The notes: a model not told the origin generated them from the letters alone. A DNA stretch of 64,000 nt from Citrobacter enshiensis (GCF_029338175.1 NZ_CP119862.1:3814839-3878838); one strand, 5' to 3'. Shown: positions 36,118 through 47,302, counted from the first letter of the stretch. A program made the numbers and translations.

Positions 36118-37362
36118 TTAACACAATCTCTGATTGATCCACTCAGCAATTTCTTTCAGTGCTTTGTCAAAATTGCGATACACCGGATTAAACGGGATCT
36201 CCATCAACTTACCATCCGTAGATGAAGACGTGATTAAGCGCGATTCCTCTTCCGGGCTAAACGGATCGTTTTTCCAGAAACCCGATAACATCGGTGTAGG
36301 ACAACGTCTGCCCAACAATCCCTGAACCTTCAGGGAGTAGCGATTCAGTTCGACCCGCAGTGCGTCATCGGACGCATCGTGCATTCCTAAACGGCTGGCC
36401 AAAACGTCAAGATACATTTCCGGTACTGCGCCCTGCCGTTGCGGATCGCTCAACAGCGCATGTACCACTGGCCCCAGACACGCCACCGCTTTGAGACGAG
36501 GTGCTTCGAGATAGGCCAGGCGCACCGCGACGTTAGCGCCAAAGCGAAAACCAAATGCCGCTACGCGGGTGTGATCAACCCAGGCAACGTCAGGCAACGC
36601 TTTCAGGACATGCTGATGCAATTGACTGGAGTCCTGCGTCAATTTCCATTTTGAGGAGAAGCCAACCGAGGGCATATCCAGCGTTAACATGGCGATGCCG
36701 CGCGGAGCGAAATAGCGCTCATACAACGTGTAATAATCGGTTTGCATGGCATCGAGGCCCCCACACATCAACACCGTTGGAAACGGACCTTCACCTTGTG
36801 GCATATGCAAAAAACCCGTTATCGGCGCGCCGCCGGGAATGGCAAATTCCATTTCACGTAATGTACCGGGTAATCTTTGCGCGGCCTCTTCATAGGCACG
36901 GTTCGCCAGAGCCTGAGCCTGCTCCGCCAGATCGTCGCCTTTCAAATGCGGATAGGCGGCAATATTGTATAAGGTGGCCGCATGTAACCAGTGGCGGCCG
37001 CTAAGCTGCGCGTCCTGCTCCTGGCAGGCCTTCTGCTGCCACTCCATCGCCTGTTTTGCCCATTCATAGATCCAGTTGCCGCCACGATAGCCGATCACCG
37101 TGTCGTACAACTCCTTGTCCGTCCGCTCAGCCTCGCTCATGACAATGCGGGCCTGCACGTCCAGGATTTCACGCGGATCAACACCGCGCCAGATCCACAT
37201 CAGACGGTTAATCATGCGATACCAGTGTGGGATGGTTTTACCATCCAGCGTGGACTGCACAGACGACGACGGCCCGTTATTGAATCGACGGACAAGCGTT
37301 GACGTTTCAGGGTGTTTGAAGCGGGGTTTAAACAGGGTTTCGCTGAGGTTAGCCTGTGACAT
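36118..37362 (-). CDS. frsA: fermentation-respiration switch protein FrsA (esterase-like)
   Basis: A 414-residue alpha/beta-hydrolase-fold protein. Conserved start [20 protein letters not shown] and the region [20 protein letters not shown] before [10 protein letters not shown], where the nucleophile elbow has G-F-R-F-G rather than a serine, as in the E. coli protein. In K-12 it has been linked to control of respiration versus fermentation through IIA-Glc. GGAGG eight bases upstream supports the ATG at 37362 over the ATG at 37377. Confidence 0.95.
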   Translation of the reverse strand: MSQANLSETLFKPRFKHPETSTLVRRFNNGPSSSVQSTLDGKTIPHWYRMINRLMWIWRGVDPREILDVQARIVMSEAERTDKELYDTVIGYRGGNWIYEWAKQAMEWQQKACQEQDAQLSGRHWLHAATLYNIAAYPHLKGDDLAEQAQALANRAYEEAAQRLPGTLREMEFAIPGGAPITGFLHMPQGEGPFPTVLMCGGLDAMQTDYYTLYERYFAPRGIAMLTLDMPSVGFSSKWKLTQDSSQLHQHVLKALPDVAWVDHTRVAAFGFRFGANVAVRLAYLEAPRLKAVACLGPVVHALLSDPQRQGAVPEMYLDVLASRLGMHDASDDALRVELNRYSLKVQGLLGRRCPTPMLSGFWKNDPFSPEEESRLITSSSTDGKLMEIPFNPVYRNFDKALKEIAEWINQRLC

Positions 37363-37415
37363 TCGTGCAGCCTCCATAAATACTTACTGAGGCCTATTGT
37401 AACGCGTGTGTGAGT

Positions 37416-37448
37416 AAAAAGAACAACGCCCGGCATTACCGGGCGTTG
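37416..37448 (-). terminator. gpt rho-independent terminator
   Basis: On the minus strand CAACGCCCGG and CCGGGCGTTG form a ten-base stem followed by TTCTTTTT, just after the gpt stop. Confidence 0.85.
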
Positions 37449-37461
37449 AAAATGTCAGGGA

Positions 37462-37920
37462 TTAGCGACCGGAAATCGGCGGAATGAACACTACGCCCAT
37501 ATCCCACGGCTGCTCAATCCAGGTATCCTGAGGAATATCAACGACATAATCGTTCACCAGCGGACGACCAGCCGGTTTCGCGAAGATGGTGACAAAATGT
37601 GCCTTAGGATACATTTCACGGATCGCCACGGCGGTGCCACCGGTGTCGACCAGGTCATCGATCACGATGAAACCTTCGCCGTCGCCTTCCGCACGTTTCA
37701 CCACTTTCAGCTCGCGCTGGTTGTCGTGGTCATAGCTGGAAATGCAAACGGTATCGACATGACGAATACCCAACTCACGTGCCAACAATGCGCCCGGTAC
37801 CAGACCACCACGGCTAACGGCAATAATGCCTTTCCATTGTTCTGAAGGCATCAGGCGGCTTGCCAGTTTGCGTGCGTGAATCTGCAACATGTCCCAAGTG
37901 ACGACGTATTTTTCGCTCAT
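37462..37920 (-). CDS. gpt: xanthine-guanine phosphoribosyltransferase
   Basis: A 152-residue purine-salvage enzyme transferring phosphoribose to xanthine, guanine and hypoxanthine. The PRPP loop [14 protein letters not shown] (residues about 83-96) and the [12 protein letters not shown] loop are intact. Same length and neighbours as in E. coli. Confidence 0.98.
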   Translation of the reverse strand: MSEKYVVTWDMLQIHARKLASRLMPSEQWKGIIAVSRGGLVPGALLARELGIRHVDTVCISSYDHDNQRELKVVKRAEGDGEGFIVIDDLVDTGGTAVAIREMYPKAHFVTIFAKPAGRPLVNDYVVDIPQDTWIEQPWDMGVVFIPPISGR

Positions 37921-38180
37921 GTGAAGTGTCCCAGCCTGTGTATCTACGGCTTAAAAAGTGTTCGAGGGGGAAATAGGTTGCGCGAGATTATAGAGATCTG
38001 ACGCGCTAAAAACCAGTGTTTCGCTGAATCCGCCCCTCTTTTACGTGCTTTCTACTACCCGCCGCCGGATAAAGTGGTATTCTCAATTGCATCTCGCAAG
38101 CCTGACTTGTGGTGTTTTTTATTCTGCTAACCCTGTGGCCTGCAAGAAAGTTTCGCAGGACATCGCCAAGGAGACTCATC

Positions 38181-39638
38181 GTGTCTGAACTGTCTCAATT
38201 ATCTCCACAACCGTTGTGGGATATTTTTGCAAAAATTTGTTCTATTCCTCATCCTTCTTACCATGAAGAACAACTCGCTGAGCACATTGTCGGCTGGGCA
38301 AAAGAGAAAGGCTTGCACGTAGAGCGCGATCAGGTCGGGAATATCCTGATCCGTAAACCTGCCACTGCAGGGATGGAAGACCGCAAGCCGGTTGTTCTGC
38401 AGGCGCACCTCGATATGGTACCGCAGAAGAACAACGACACCGTACACGACTTCGCCAAAGATCCTATTCAGCCGTATATCGACGGCGAATGGGTGAAAGC
38501 GCGCGGCACTACGCTTGGGGCAGATAACGGCATTGGTATGGCTTCCGCTCTGGCGGTGCTCGCCGATGATACTGTGGCGCACGGCCCGCTGGAAGTGCTG
38601 CTGACCATGACCGAAGAAGCGGGTATGGATGGCGCATTTGGCCTCCAGGCGAACTGGCTGCAGGCAGACATTCTGATCAACACCGACTCCGAAGAAGAAG
38701 GTGAGATCTACATGGGATGCGCCGGTGGTATCGACTTCACTTCTAACCTGCCACTGACCCGTGAAGCGGTTCCGGCGGGTTTCCAGAGCTTCAAACTGAC
38801 CTTAAAAGGGTTGAAAGGCGGTCACTCCGGCGGCGAAATCCACGTCGGTCTTGGCAACGCCAACAAGCTTCTGGTTCGCTTCCTGGCGGGCCATGCTGAA
38901 GAGTTAGATCTGCGTCTGGTCGATTTCAACGGCGGTACTCTGCGTAACGCTATCCCGCGTGAAGCCTTTGCTACCGTTGCCGTTGCCGCTGATAAAGTCG
39001 ATGCCCTGAAAACCCTGGCGAACACTTATCAGGAAATCCTGAAAAATGAGCTGGCGGCAAAAGAGAAAAATCTGGTTGTTCTGCTGGATGCCGTTGCCAC
39101 CGAGAAAGCGGCGCTGACCACTTCCTCTCGCGATGGCTTCATCCGTCTGTTGAACGCCACGCCAAACGGCGTGATCCGTAATTCCGACGTGGCGAAAGGC
39201 GTCGTCGAAACCTCCCTGAACGTGGGTGTGGTTACCATGACCGACGACAACGTGGAAATCCACTGCCTGATCCGCTCGCTGATCGACAGCGGCAAAGACT
39301 ACGTGGTCAGCATGCTGGATTCTCTGGGCAAACTGGCTGGCGCGAAAACGCAGGCGAAAGGCGGCTACCCAGGCTGGCAGCCGGATGCAAACTCCCCGGT
39401 TATGCACCTCGTGCGTGAAACCTATCAGCGTCTGTTTAACAAGACGCCGAACATCCAGATCATTCACGCCGGTCTGGAATGCGGTCTGTTTAAGAAACCG
39501 TACCCGGATATGGACATGGTTTCTATTGGGCCAACCATTACCGGTCCGCACTCCCCGGATGAACAGGTTCATATCGAAAGCGTGGGTCACTACTGGACCC
39601 TGCTGACCGAACTGCTGAAAGCGATTCCGACTAAGTAA
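38181..39638 (+). CDS. pepD: aminoacyl-histidine dipeptidase (peptidase D)
   Basis: A 485-residue metallopeptidase of the M20 family that cleaves Xaa-His dipeptides such as carnosine. Zinc-site region VLQAHLDMVPQ, then LGADNGIGMA, TMTEEAGMDGAFG and LINTDSEEEGE. The start is GTG 38181, preceded by AAGGAG at 38168-38173; an in-frame extension to 38109 is not conserved. Same length as the E. coli enzyme. Confidence 0.97.
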   Translation: MSELSQLSPQPLWDIFAKICSIPHPSYHEEQLAEHIVGWAKEKGLHVERDQVGNILIRKPATAGMEDRKPVVLQAHLDMVPQKNNDTVHDFAKDPIQPYIDGEWVKARGTTLGADNGIGMASALAVLADDTVAHGPLEVLLTMTEEAGMDGAFGLQANWLQADILINTDSEEEGEIYMGCAGGIDFTSNLPLTREAVPAGFQSFKLTLKGLKGGHSGGEIHVGLGNANKLLVRFLAGHAEELDLRLVDFNGGTLRNAIPREAFATVAVAADKVDALKTLANTYQEILKNELAAKEKNLVVLLDAVATEKAALTTSSRDGFIRLLNATPNGVIRNSDVAKGVVETSLNVGVVTMTDDNVEIHCLIRSLIDSGKDYVVSMLDSLGKLAGAKTQAKGGYPGWQPDANSPVMHLVRETYQRLFNKTPNIQIIHAGLECGLFKKPYPDMDMVSIGPTITGPHSPDEQVHIESVGHYWTLLTELLKAIPTK

Positions 39639-39647
39639 GTTGCTCTC

Positions 39648-39676
39648 CTGCCCGGTAGGTTCCGCTTACCGGGCAG
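39648..39676. terminator. hairpin between pepD and yafP
   Basis: CTGCCCGGTA and TACCGGGCAG form a perfect ten-base stem between the convergent genes pepD and yafP, suggesting a bidirectional terminator. Confidence 0.7.
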
Positions 39677-39679
39677 TAT

Positions 39680-40138
39680 TCACATCGCGGCTTTTCGCAT
39701 GACGAAATTGGTAAAAACCGCACCTCTCGCCTCTACCTGTTGCTGTTTGACTATCTGATAACCTTGCCCAATAAAAAATGGTCTTGCGGTGATGCTGGCC
39801 TCGACCCGAAAAGCCGTGTCAGGGTGCCGTTGTTCCAGATGGTGAAGCAAACGGGTCGCGACGCCCTGGCGTTGTGCGATCGGTGAGACAAATAGCAGGT
39901 CGATATAATCCTGTCTGGCCGTGATGAATCCCACAATTCTCTGCTGGCAAACCGCCACCAGCCCCTCCGATTGCAGCAGTTTTCGGTGCCAGGCAATCTC
40001 ATCAATTTGCGCCCACGCGGCTATCTGTTCCGGCGAGTAATCCTGGCTAGCGATCTCCTTGATAGCACTGAGGAAAATCTCGCACAGCGCATCGAAATCA
40101 TCAGGGTGGTATTCCCGAATGCATACGTCAATCGTCAT
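39680..40138 (-). CDS. yafP: GNAT-family acetyltransferase YafP
   Basis: A 152-residue N-acetyltransferase with the acetyl-CoA-binding loop VSPIAQRQGVATRLL (residues about 84-98). Similar to E. coli YafP, an SOS-induced enzyme linked to detoxification of nitroaromatics. Here it starts two bases after dinB. In K-12 the toxin-antitoxin genes yafN and yafO lie between the two, and they are missing here. Should be induced with dinB from the LexA-controlled promoter. Confidence 0.9.
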   Translation of the reverse strand: MTIDVCIREYHPDDFDALCEIFLSAIKEIASQDYSPEQIAAWAQIDEIAWHRKLLQSEGLVAVCQQRIVGFITARQDYIDLLFVSPIAQRQGVATRLLHHLEQRHPDTAFRVEASITARPFFIGQGYQIVKQQQVEARGAVFTNFVMRKAAM

Positions 40139-40140
40139 TA

Positions 40141-41196
40141 TTAAAGTCCCAGCAGCAGTTGTCTTTCCAGTTGCGGATCCAGCAGCGTCACGTGTAATCC
40201 GACCAGCCGGACGCCGCGTCCGCCCCGACGTTCGTCCCAGGTTTTTCTGGCCGTGGCGATCAGGTCTTCTTTATTTAACCGCGGCCAGACATGTTCCTGC
40301 GTGGTCTGCTGAAAATCATTAAACTTTAATTTGATGCCCTGGCGGGCGATGAGCAAATCCGGTTTTACCTTTGTCAGACGTCGTTCGAGTTCAGGATACA
40401 GTCGTTCAATGATCGCCTCGCACTCGGTCCACTCATGAATATCTTCAGCCAGCGTACGCTCAACGCCTACCGATTTACGCAGCCGTTCATTGTTCACATC
40501 CCGCTCATCAATGCCCTGACTGCGCTCCCACAGCACCCGACCAAACTTGCCGAAGCGTTTGAGTAACATCGCCAGATCGTAGCACTGCACATCCCCACAG
40601 GTGCGTAGCCCCATCGACTCCAGTTTGGCGGCAGACACCTTCCCGACTCCCGGAATTTTTGCCAGCGGCAACGTTTTGAGAAAAGCAGGCACATCGGTGG
40701 GAGCAATCACATATTGCCCATTCGGTTTATTGAGATCGGAGGCGATTTTAGCCAGGAATTTCACCGGGGCAATTCCCGCAGAGGCCGTCAATTGCAGCTC
40801 GTTAAAGATCGTCTGACGAATTTCCTGGGCAATCAGCGTGGCGGAACCCTGGCAGTGGGTGCTGTCGGTAACATCCAGATAGGCCTCATCCAGCGAAAGC
40901 GGTTCGATCAACGAGGTATAACGCGAGAAGATCGCCTGAATTTGGCGAGAGGCCTCTTTATAAGCCTCATAGCGCCCCGGCAATAACGTGAGATGAGGGC
41001 ACAGTTTAAGCGCCATTCCGGTGGGCATGGCGCTACGCACACCAAATTTACGCGCCGGATAGTTCGCGGTGCTGATCACTCCCCGGCGCTCACGACTGCC
41101 GCCGATAGCAACCGGAATATCGCGCAGCGCAGGGTTGTCGCGCATTTCAACCGCAGCGAAAAAGCAGTCCATATCGACATGTATGATTTTACGCAT
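40141..41196 (-). CDS. dinB: DNA polymerase IV (translesion, Y-family)
   Basis: A 351-residue error-prone polymerase. Active-site carboxylates are in [13 protein letters not shown] (D8) and [11 protein letters not shown] (D103, E104); the helix-hairpin-helix [12 protein letters not shown] and a C-terminal little finger are present. A longer frame reaches 41247, but [10 protein letters not shown] at 41196, with AGGGGAG just upstream, is the family start. A perfect LexA box lies 21 bases upstream. Confidence 0.97.
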   Translation of the reverse strand: MRKIIHVDMDCFFAAVEMRDNPALRDIPVAIGGSRERRGVISTANYPARKFGVRSAMPTGMALKLCPHLTLLPGRYEAYKEASRQIQAIFSRYTSLIEPLSLDEAYLDVTDSTHCQGSATLIAQEIRQTIFNELQLTASAGIAPVKFLAKIASDLNKPNGQYVIAPTDVPAFLKTLPLAKIPGVGKVSAAKLESMGLRTCGDVQCYDLAMLLKRFGKFGRVLWERSQGIDERDVNNERLRKSVGVERTLAEDIHEWTECEAIIERLYPELERRLTKVKPDLLIARQGIKLKFNDFQQTTQEHVWPRLNKEDLIATARKTWDERRGGRGVRLVGLHVTLLDPQLERQLLLGL

Positions 41197-41216
41197 CTCC
41201 CCTCTCCCACGCATAT

Positions 41217-41236
41217 TACTGTTTAAGTATACAGTA
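41217..41236 (-). promoter_or_regulatory. LexA (SOS) box of dinB-yafP
   Basis: Minus strand TACTGTATACTTAAACAGTA, with CTGT and ACAG exactly eight bases apart, matches the SOS consensus almost perfectly. It lies 20 bases before the dinB start. Confidence 0.93.
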
Positions 41237-41374
41237 TTAATGAGCAATAAAAAGAGAGTAAATCCGTCCGTTTCCGACTGAACTTTCCTTTAGTGTCTTA
41301 TATAAAGGAATACTAAATTGTAAACGCAGCACGAGAGACTTGCGAAAAACTTCCGTGGTGCTAATGTGAGCGCT

Positions 41375-41410
41375 CCAAATCCAGATTAGTCCGATTTGGG
41401 GACTCTTTTT
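41375..41410 (+). terminator. possible hairpin in the dinB-yafK gap
   Basis: CCAAATC (41375-41381) and GATTTGG (41393-41399) form a seven-base stem followed by GGGACTCTTTTT, 44 bases before yafK. It may be a terminator or leader structure of yafK; the spacing before the T-run makes this uncertain. Confidence 0.35.
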
Positions 41411-41453
41411 GCCGTTCTGGCATGTGTAACCGTTTTATCAAGGAAAAAGCAGT

Positions 41454-42194
41454 ATGCGTAAAATCGCATTATTTATTGCGATGCTTTTGATCCCGTGCGT
41501 CTCATTCGCCGGTTTGCTGAGCAGCAGCAGCCCAACCATGCCAGTCAGCAAAGAGTATAAGCAACAGTTGATGGGGTCGCCGGTCTATATTCAGATCTTC
41601 AAAGAAGAGCGCACCCTTGATCTCTACGTCAAGATGGGCGAGCAGTATCAATTGCTCGACAGCTACAAAATTTGTAACTATTCCGGTGGATTAGGCCCTA
41701 AACAACGCCAGGGCGACTTCAAAAGTCCTGAAGGCTTCTACAGCGTTCAGCGCAGTCAGCTCAAACCGGACAGCCGCTTCTACAAAGCCATCAATATCGG
41801 TTTCCCCAATGCTTATGACCGCGCTCACGGTTATGAAGGGAAATATTTGATGATTCACGGTGCCTGCGTTTCCGTCGGCTGTTATGCCATGACCGATAGC
41901 AGTATTGATGAGATTTTCCAGTTTGTCACCGGCGCTCTGGTCTTCGGCCAGTCCAGCGTTCAGGTCAGCATTTACCCGTTCCGCATGACCGATGCAAACA
42001 TGGAGCGCCATAAGTACTCCTATTACAAAGATTTCTGGGCGCAGTTAAAACCGGGATACGATTACTTTGAACAGACCCGCAAACCACCGACTATTTCGGT
42101 TACCGGTGGCCGTTACGTGGTCAGCAAGCCGTTGAGCCACGAAGTGGTCCAGCCGCAACTGGCATCAAACTACGCGCTCCCCGAGACAAAATAA
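41454..42194 (+). CDS. yafK: L,D-transpeptidase-fold protein YafK (DpaA)
   Basis: A 246-residue exported protein of the YkuD fold; the E. coli homologue (DpaA) releases Braun lipoprotein from peptidoglycan. Signal peptide 1-19 (ends VSFA) and active-site motif [16 protein letters not shown] with the catalytic C143. The last 30 bases overlap the end of the convergent yafJ gene, so the C-terminal tail (NYALPETK) is coded on the strand opposite yafJ's end. Confidence 0.95.
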   Translation: MRKIALFIAMLLIPCVSFAGLLSSSSPTMPVSKEYKQQLMGSPVYIQIFKEERTLDLYVKMGEQYQLLDSYKICNYSGGLGPKQRQGDFKSPEGFYSVQRSQLKPDSRFYKAINIGFPNAYDRAHGYEGKYLMIHGACVSVGCYAMTDSSIDEIFQFVTGALVFGQSSVQVSIYPFRMTDANMERHKYSYYKDFWAQLKPGYDYFEQTRKPPTISVTGGRYVVSKPLSHEVVQPQLASNYALPETK

Positions 42195-42932
42195 TCGCCA
42201 TTCGCCTGGCATGATCTTTTGCCAGGCTTCATTCCCTGTCAGCGGTTGGGTGGCAATCACGGTGACCACATCATTGGGTGTGGTTTCCGAGCTAAAGTCG
42301 ATCTCAACGTCCTGATCTAACAATGTCGCCACGCCAAACGGCGCACGACGCGTGATCCAGTATAAATTCGTTGAACAGAACGCCATCACATAGCGCCCGT
42401 CTGACAGCAGCATGTTAAAGACGCCCTTCTCGCGTAATTCCCCTGCCAGCGCGGCAATATATTTAAAGACTGACGTCATATTGCCCGGCGTTCGCGGGTA
42501 GCGGGCGGTCAGTTTGTGTAACAGCCAGCAAAACGCCTTTTCGCTGTCAGTTTCGCCGATGGGGCGGAAATTGCCGGTCTCAAGAGATTTATACCCGTTG
42601 AGTTGCCCGTTGTGGGCGTAACTCCAGTTTCTCCCCCACAACTCACGCGTAAAAGGGTGGGTATTTTCCAGCGCCACTTCCCCACGATTCGCCTGACGAA
42701 TATGCGCAATCACGGAACACGATTTAATCGGGTAGTCTTGCACCAGTTTCGCAATGGGAGAATTAAAGCTGGGTTGCGGATCTTTGAAGGTGCGACAGCC
42801 TTTACCCTCATAGAAGGTAATTCCCCAGCCGTCTTTATGCGGCCCGGTTCCTCCACCACGCTGAACCAGCCCGGTGAAACTAAAACAGATATCGGTGGGC
42901 ACATTGGCGCTCATCCCGAGCAGTTCGCACAT
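42165..42932 (-). CDS. yafJ: class II glutamine amidotransferase YafJ
   Basis: A 255-residue Ntn-hydrolase. After removal of Met1, C2 in [12 protein letters not shown] would be the nucleophile; [19 protein letters not shown] and the [13 protein letters not shown] region are typical of the family. Substrate unknown. Convergent and overlapping with yafK by 30 bases. Confidence 0.93.
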   Translation of the reverse strand: MCELLGMSANVPTDICFSFTGLVQRGGGTGPHKDGWGITFYEGKGCRTFKDPQPSFNSPIAKLVQDYPIKSCSVIAHIRQANRGEVALENTHPFTRELWGRNWSYAHNGQLNGYKSLETGNFRPIGETDSEKAFCWLLHKLTARYPRTPGNMTSVFKYIAALAGELREKGVFNMLLSDGRYVMAFCSTNLYWITRRAPFGVATLLDQDVEIDFSSETTPNDVVTVIATQPLTGNEAWQKIMPGEWRLFCLGERVV

Positions 42933-42977
42933 ACTTCACCTCTACAACAGCGGGGGCACAACGCCCCCAGCGAAGAT

Positions 42978-43556
42978 TTATTTAACCATCTCTTTTTCGA
43001 TTAACTGAATCAGGATATGGATAACTTTGATATGGATTTCCTGGATACGATCAGCATAGCCAAAATGCGGTACGCGGATTTCGATATCCGCACTGCCCGC
43101 CATTTTGCCGCCGTCTTTACCGGTCAGGGTGATGACTTTCATTCCCTTTTCACGCGCCGCAGCAATCGCCTTGATCACGTTGCCTGAATTTCCTGACGTG
43201 GAGATCCCCAGCAGAACATCACCTTCGCGCCCAACGGCTTCAACGTAGCGGGAGAAGACATAATCGTAACCAAAATCGTTACTGACGCAGGAGATATGGC
43301 TGACATCAGAGATAGCAATGGCCGGATAACCCGGGCGGTTTTCACGATAACGACCGGTCAACTCTTCAGCAAAATGCATTGCATCGCAATGGGAGCCGCC
43401 GTTACCACAGGAAAGTACCTTGCCGCCCGCTTTGAAACTGTCTGCCAGCAGGACCGCTGCGCGCTGAATGGCGTGAATATTGGCATCATCTTTTAAAAAA
43501 TTAGCCAGCGTTTCCGCCGCTTCGTTCAGTTCGTTACGAATAAGATCCTGGTACAT
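42978..43556 (-). CDS. gmhA: sedoheptulose-7-phosphate isomerase
   Basis: A 192-residue SIS-domain enzyme (also called lpcA) that makes D-glycero-D-manno-heptose 7-phosphate for the LPS inner core. [20 protein letters not shown] and [17 protein letters not shown] bind the sugar phosphate. The ATG at 43556 with AAGGAT upstream is the conserved start; the in-frame extension to 43634 is not. A GGGGGC/GCCCCC hairpin follows the gene (42952-42968). Confidence 0.97.
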   Translation of the reverse strand: MYQDLIRNELNEAAETLANFLKDDANIHAIQRAAVLLADSFKAGGKVLSCGNGGSHCDAMHFAEELTGRYRENRPGYPAIAISDVSHISCVSNDFGYDYVFSRYVEAVGREGDVLLGISTSGNSGNVIKAIAAAREKGMKVITLTGKDGGKMAGSADIEIRVPHFGYADRIQEIHIKVIHILIQLIEKEMVK

Positions 43557-43756
43557 GAGGATATCCTTCAGCATAAATGTAAATGACAGGATGCAGTGTA
43601 CCGGATACCACAGAAAGCGAGAAGTCCAGGCCACCGGAAGCCCCCTGTCTTTTGATTTTTTGTGCCGGAGAAAACGGCAACAATGTGAGCTTTGTTGTAA
43701 TTATTTTGTAAAAATATTGCTAAAAGAAATGACATCCACTACAACCATATCATCAC

Positions 43757-43775
43757 AAGTGGTCAGACCTCCTAC
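43757..43775 (+). promoter_or_regulatory. FadR operator of fadE
   Basis: AAGTGGTCAGACCTCCTAC, starting 39 bases before the fadE ATG, fits the FadR binding consensus (half-sites around TGGTNNGACC). It predicts repression of fadE without long-chain fatty acids. Confidence 0.8.
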
Positions 43776-43795
43776 AAGAAAGGGAGCTTTTCGTT

Positions 43796-46240
43796 ATGAT
43801 GATTTTGAGTATTCTCGCAACAGTTGTTCTGCTCGGTGTACTGTTCTATCACCGCGTAAGCTTATTTCTCAGCAGTCTTATCCTGCTCGCCTGGACAGCC
43901 GCGCTTGGCGTCGCTGGCCTGTGGTCAGTCTGGCTGCTGGTTCCTCTGGCCATTATCCTCGTACCGTTTAACTTTACGCCGATGCGTAAATCGATGATTT
44001 CTGCCCCGGTGTTTCGCGGTTTTCGTAAAGTGATGCCGCCAATGTCACGCACCGAGAAAGAAGCTATCGACGCGGGTACGACCTGGTGGGAAGGCGATTT
44101 ATTCCAGGGCAAACCCGACTGGAAGAAACTGCACAACTATCCACAGCCTCATTTAACGGCTGAAGAGCAGGCGTTCATTGATGGTCCGGTGGAAGAAGCC
44201 TGCCGCATGGCGAACGATTTCCAGATCACCCATGAACTGGCCGATCTTCCTCCCGAGCTGTGGGCCTATCTGAAAGAACATCGCTTCTTCGCGATGATCA
44301 TCAAGAAAGAGTACGGCGGCCTCGAGTTCTCCGCCTATGCGCAATCTCGCGTACTGCAAAAACTCTCTGGTGTCTCCGGGATCCTGTCGATCACCGTGGG
44401 CGTCCCTAACTCGTTAGGCCCGGGCGAGCTGCTGCAACATTACGGTACTGAAGAACAGAAAAATCATTACCTGCCGCGTCTGGCGCGGGGTCAGGAGATC
44501 CCTTGCTTTGCGTTGACCAGCCCGGAAGCCGGTTCTGATGCTGGCGCGATTCCAGATACGGGAGTGGTTTGCATGGGCGAATGGCAGGGCCAGCAGGTGC
44601 TGGGTATGCGCCTGACCTGGAACAAGCGTTACATTACGCTGGCGCCTATCGCCACGGTGTTGGGTCTGGCGTTTAAACTCTCGGACCCGGAAAAACTGCT
44701 GGGCGGCGAAGAAGATTTGGGCATCACTTGTGCACTGATCCCCACCACCACGCCTGGCGTTGAAATCGGTCGCCGCCACTTCCCGTTAAACGTTCCGTTC
44801 CAGAACGGTCCGACACGCGGAAAAGATATTTTCGTGCCGATCGATTACATCATCGGTGGACCGAAAATGGCCGGTCAGGGCTGGCGTATGCTGGTGGAAT
44901 GTCTGTCGGTTGGCCGTGGCATTACCCTGCCGTCTAACTCTACCGGTGGTGTTAAATCGGTAGCCCTGGCGACCGGCGCCTACGCGCATATTCGCCGTCA
45001 GTTCAAAATTTCTATCGGTAAAATGGAAGGGATTGAAGAACCGTTGGCGCGTATTGCAGGCAATGCCTACGTGATGGACGCGGCGGCGTCGTTGGTTACG
45101 TACGGTATTATGCTGGGTGAAAAACCCGCCGTGCTCTCTGCCATCGTGAAGTACCACTGTACCCACCGCGGACAGCAGTCTATTGTCGACGCAATGGACA
45201 TCACGGGCGGTAAAGGCATCATGCTGGGCGAAAGCAACTTCCTGGCACGTGCTTATCAGGGCGCCCCTATCGCCATTACCGTTGAAGGCGCGAACATTCT
45301 GACCCGTAGCATGATGATCTTCGGACAAGGCGCCATTCGCTGCCATCCTTACGTCCTCGAAGAAATGGCTGCTGCGCAGAAAAACGACGTCAATGCCTTC
45401 GATAAATTGTTGTTCAAACACATTGGTCATGTCGGCAGCAATAAAGTGCGCAGTTTTTGGCTGGGCCTGACTCGCGGGCTGACCAGCCAAACGCCGACAG
45501 GGGATGCCACGAAGCGTTACTATCAGCATCTGAACCGCCTGAGCGCCAACCTGGCACTGCTTTCCGATGTCTCAATGGCGGTACTGGGCGGTAGCCTGAA
45601 ACGTCGTGAACGCATCTCTGCACGCCTGGGCGATATTTTAAGTCAGCTGTATCTCGCCTCTGCCGTGCTGAAGCGTTATGACGATGAGGGCCGTCACGAA
45701 GCCGACCTGCCGCTGGTTCACTGGGGCGTCCAGGATGCGTTGTACCAGGCTGAACAGGCGATGGACGATCTGCTGCAAAACTTCCCGAACCGTTTGGTGG
45801 CAGGTTTGCTGAACGTAGTGATCTTCCCGACAGGTCGCCACTACCATGCACCTTCCGACAAACTGGATCATAAAGTCGCGAAGATTCTGCAAACGCCGAG
45901 CGCAACCCGTACCCGCATTGGTCGTGGCCAGTATCTGACGCCAAGCGAACATAACCCGGTCGGCTTGCTGGAAGAAGCTCTGCTGGATGTCATGGCCGCA
46001 GATCCTATCCACCAGCGTATCTGCAAAGAGCTGGGTAAAAACCTGTCCTTTACCCGTCTGGACGAGCTGGCGCATAACGCACTGGCAAAAGGGTTGATTG
46101 ACAAAGATGAAGCGGCGATTCTGATCAAAGCCGAAGAAAGCCGCCTGCGCAGTATCAACGTTGATGATTTTGAACCCGAGGAGCTGGCGACACAGCCGGT
46201 AAAGTTGCCAGAGAAGGTGCGTAAAGTCGAAGCCGCATAA
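43796..46240 (+). CDS. fadE: acyl-CoA dehydrogenase
   Basis: An 814-residue first enzyme of beta-oxidation, introducing the 2,3-double bond in fatty acyl-CoA. Two N-terminal hydrophobic segments (residues 3-60) suggest membrane association; the FAD/acyl-CoA core includes [35 protein letters not shown] and [20 protein letters not shown]. Same length and very high similarity to E. coli FadE, including the C-terminal DUF1974 region. Confidence 0.98.
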   Translation: MMILSILATVVLLGVLFYHRVSLFLSSLILLAWTAALGVAGLWSVWLLVPLAIILVPFNFTPMRKSMISAPVFRGFRKVMPPMSRTEKEAIDAGTTWWEGDLFQGKPDWKKLHNYPQPHLTAEEQAFIDGPVEEACRMANDFQITHELADLPPELWAYLKEHRFFAMIIKKEYGGLEFSAYAQSRVLQKLSGVSGILSITVGVPNSLGPGELLQHYGTEEQKNHYLPRLARGQEIPCFALTSPEAGSDAGAIPDTGVVCMGEWQGQQVLGMRLTWNKRYITLAPIATVLGLAFKLSDPEKLLGGEEDLGITCALIPTTTPGVEIGRRHFPLNVPFQNGPTRGKDIFVPIDYIIGGPKMAGQGWRMLVECLSVGRGITLPSNSTGGVKSVALATGAYAHIRRQFKISIGKMEGIEEPLARIAGNAYVMDAAASLVTYGIMLGEKPAVLSAIVKYHCTHRGQQSIVDAMDITGGKGIMLGESNFLARAYQGAPIAITVEGANILTRSMMIFGQGAIRCHPYVLEEMAAAQKNDVNAFDKLLFKHIGHVGSNKVRSFWLGLTRGLTSQTPTGDATKRYYQHLNRLSANLALLSDVSMAVLGGSLKRRERISARLGDILSQLYLASAVLKRYDDEGRHEADLPLVHWGVQDALYQAEQAMDDLLQNFPNRLVAGLLNVVIFPTGRHYHAPSDKLDHKVAKILQTPSATRTRIGRGQYLTPSEHNPVGLLEEALLDVMAADPIHQRICKELGKNLSFTRLDELAHNALAKGLIDKDEAAILIKAEESRLRSINVDDFEPEELATQPVKLPEKVRKVEAA

Positions 46241-46258
46241 ACATCCGCTCACCGTTCC

Positions 46259-46284
46259 AGCCCCGCTTTTAGCGGGGCTTTTTT
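46259..46284 (+). terminator. fadE rho-independent terminator
   Basis: AGCCCCGCT-TTT-AGCGGGGCT followed by TTTTT, about 20 bases after the fadE stop. Confidence 0.9.
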
Positions 46285-46350
46285 ATTGCCACCTATCCGT
46301 CGTGGCGCATGCTACAGTGTAAAAATGCTGCTTAACGAGGAACCACGATC

Positions 46351-47121
46351 GTGCCCGGTTTGAAAATCACGCTTTTGCAACAACCTCTGGTCTGGATGGA
46401 CGGCCCTGCCAATTTGCGCTACTTTGACCGGCAACTGGAAACCATCGCCGGACGTGACATCATCGTATTACCCGAGATGTTTACCACTGGCTTTGCCATG
46501 GAAGCGGCAGCCCGCTCACTCTCTCAGGACGCCGTCATCGAGTGGATGCGCACAAGGGCTGAACAGACCAATGCCCTGATTGCAGGCAGTGCGGCACTAC
46601 AGTCAGAACGCGGGCCGGTTAACCGGTTTTTACTCGTTGAACCGCAAGGAACCGTTCATCATTATGATAAACGCCACCTGTTTCGAATGGCGGAGGAACA
46701 TCACCATTATGAACCGGGTACTGAACGCGTCATTGTGAACTGGCGCGGCTGGCGTATCCTGCCGCTGATCTGTTACGACCTGCGTTTTCCGGTGTGGTCC
46801 CGCAATCTCAACGATTATGATCTGGCATTGTTCGTGGCTAACTGGCCTGCTCCGCGTTCATTACACTGGCAGGCGTTGCTTACCGCGCGGGCGATTGAAA
46901 ATCAGGCATATGTTGCAGGCTGTAACCGGGTTGGTACTGACGGCAACGGTCACCACTACCGAGGAGACAGTCGGGTGATTAGCCCGCAGGGTGAGATTAT
47001 CGCTACGGCCGAACCCCATCACGCAACACGCATTGACGCAGAGTTATCACTCAGCACACTGCGGGAATACCGGGAGAAGTTCCCGGCATGGCAGGACGCC
47101 GATCCGTTCACGCTGCAATAA
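46351..47121 (+). CDS. yafV: omega-amidase YafV (nitrilase family)
   Basis: A 256-residue carbon-nitrogen hydrolase that deaminates 2-oxoglutaramate-type substrates in E. coli. The Glu-Lys-Cys triad is visible: E42 in LPEMFTTGFAM, K107 in HYDKRHLF and C141 in LICYDLRFPVW. GTG start. In K-12 the lysozyme-inhibitor gene ivy lies between fadE and yafV; here only 110 bases separate them, and ivy is absent. Confidence 0.94.
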   Translation: MPGLKITLLQQPLVWMDGPANLRYFDRQLETIAGRDIIVLPEMFTTGFAMEAAARSLSQDAVIEWMRTRAEQTNALIAGSAALQSERGPVNRFLLVEPQGTVHHYDKRHLFRMAEEHHHYEPGTERVIVNWRGWRILPLICYDLRFPVWSRNLNDYDLALFVANWPAPRSLHWQALLTARAIENQAYVAGCNRVGTDGNGHHYRGDSRVISPQGEIIATAEPHHATRIDAELSLSTLREYREKFPAWQDADPFTLQ

Positions 47122-47302
47122 ATCCGTTCCCCCCTTCCGCTATGGCGAAACGTTTCCCATAGCGGGGATTGTTTCACTCAGTAACCTCCCGTAAAACAAA
47201 TTCGCGTGGCGCCCCTCACCTTTCAACGTATCCTGAGCGAGATATTCACTCGTCGTTTACGATGGTAAGCACAGTTCAAAATTTCTTTATCAGGATGAAA
47301 TA

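Noticed and set aside
44786..46252. Several long reverse frames opposite fadE
   Set aside because: Shadows of a conserved gene with strong third-position bias; no ribosome sites or family features.
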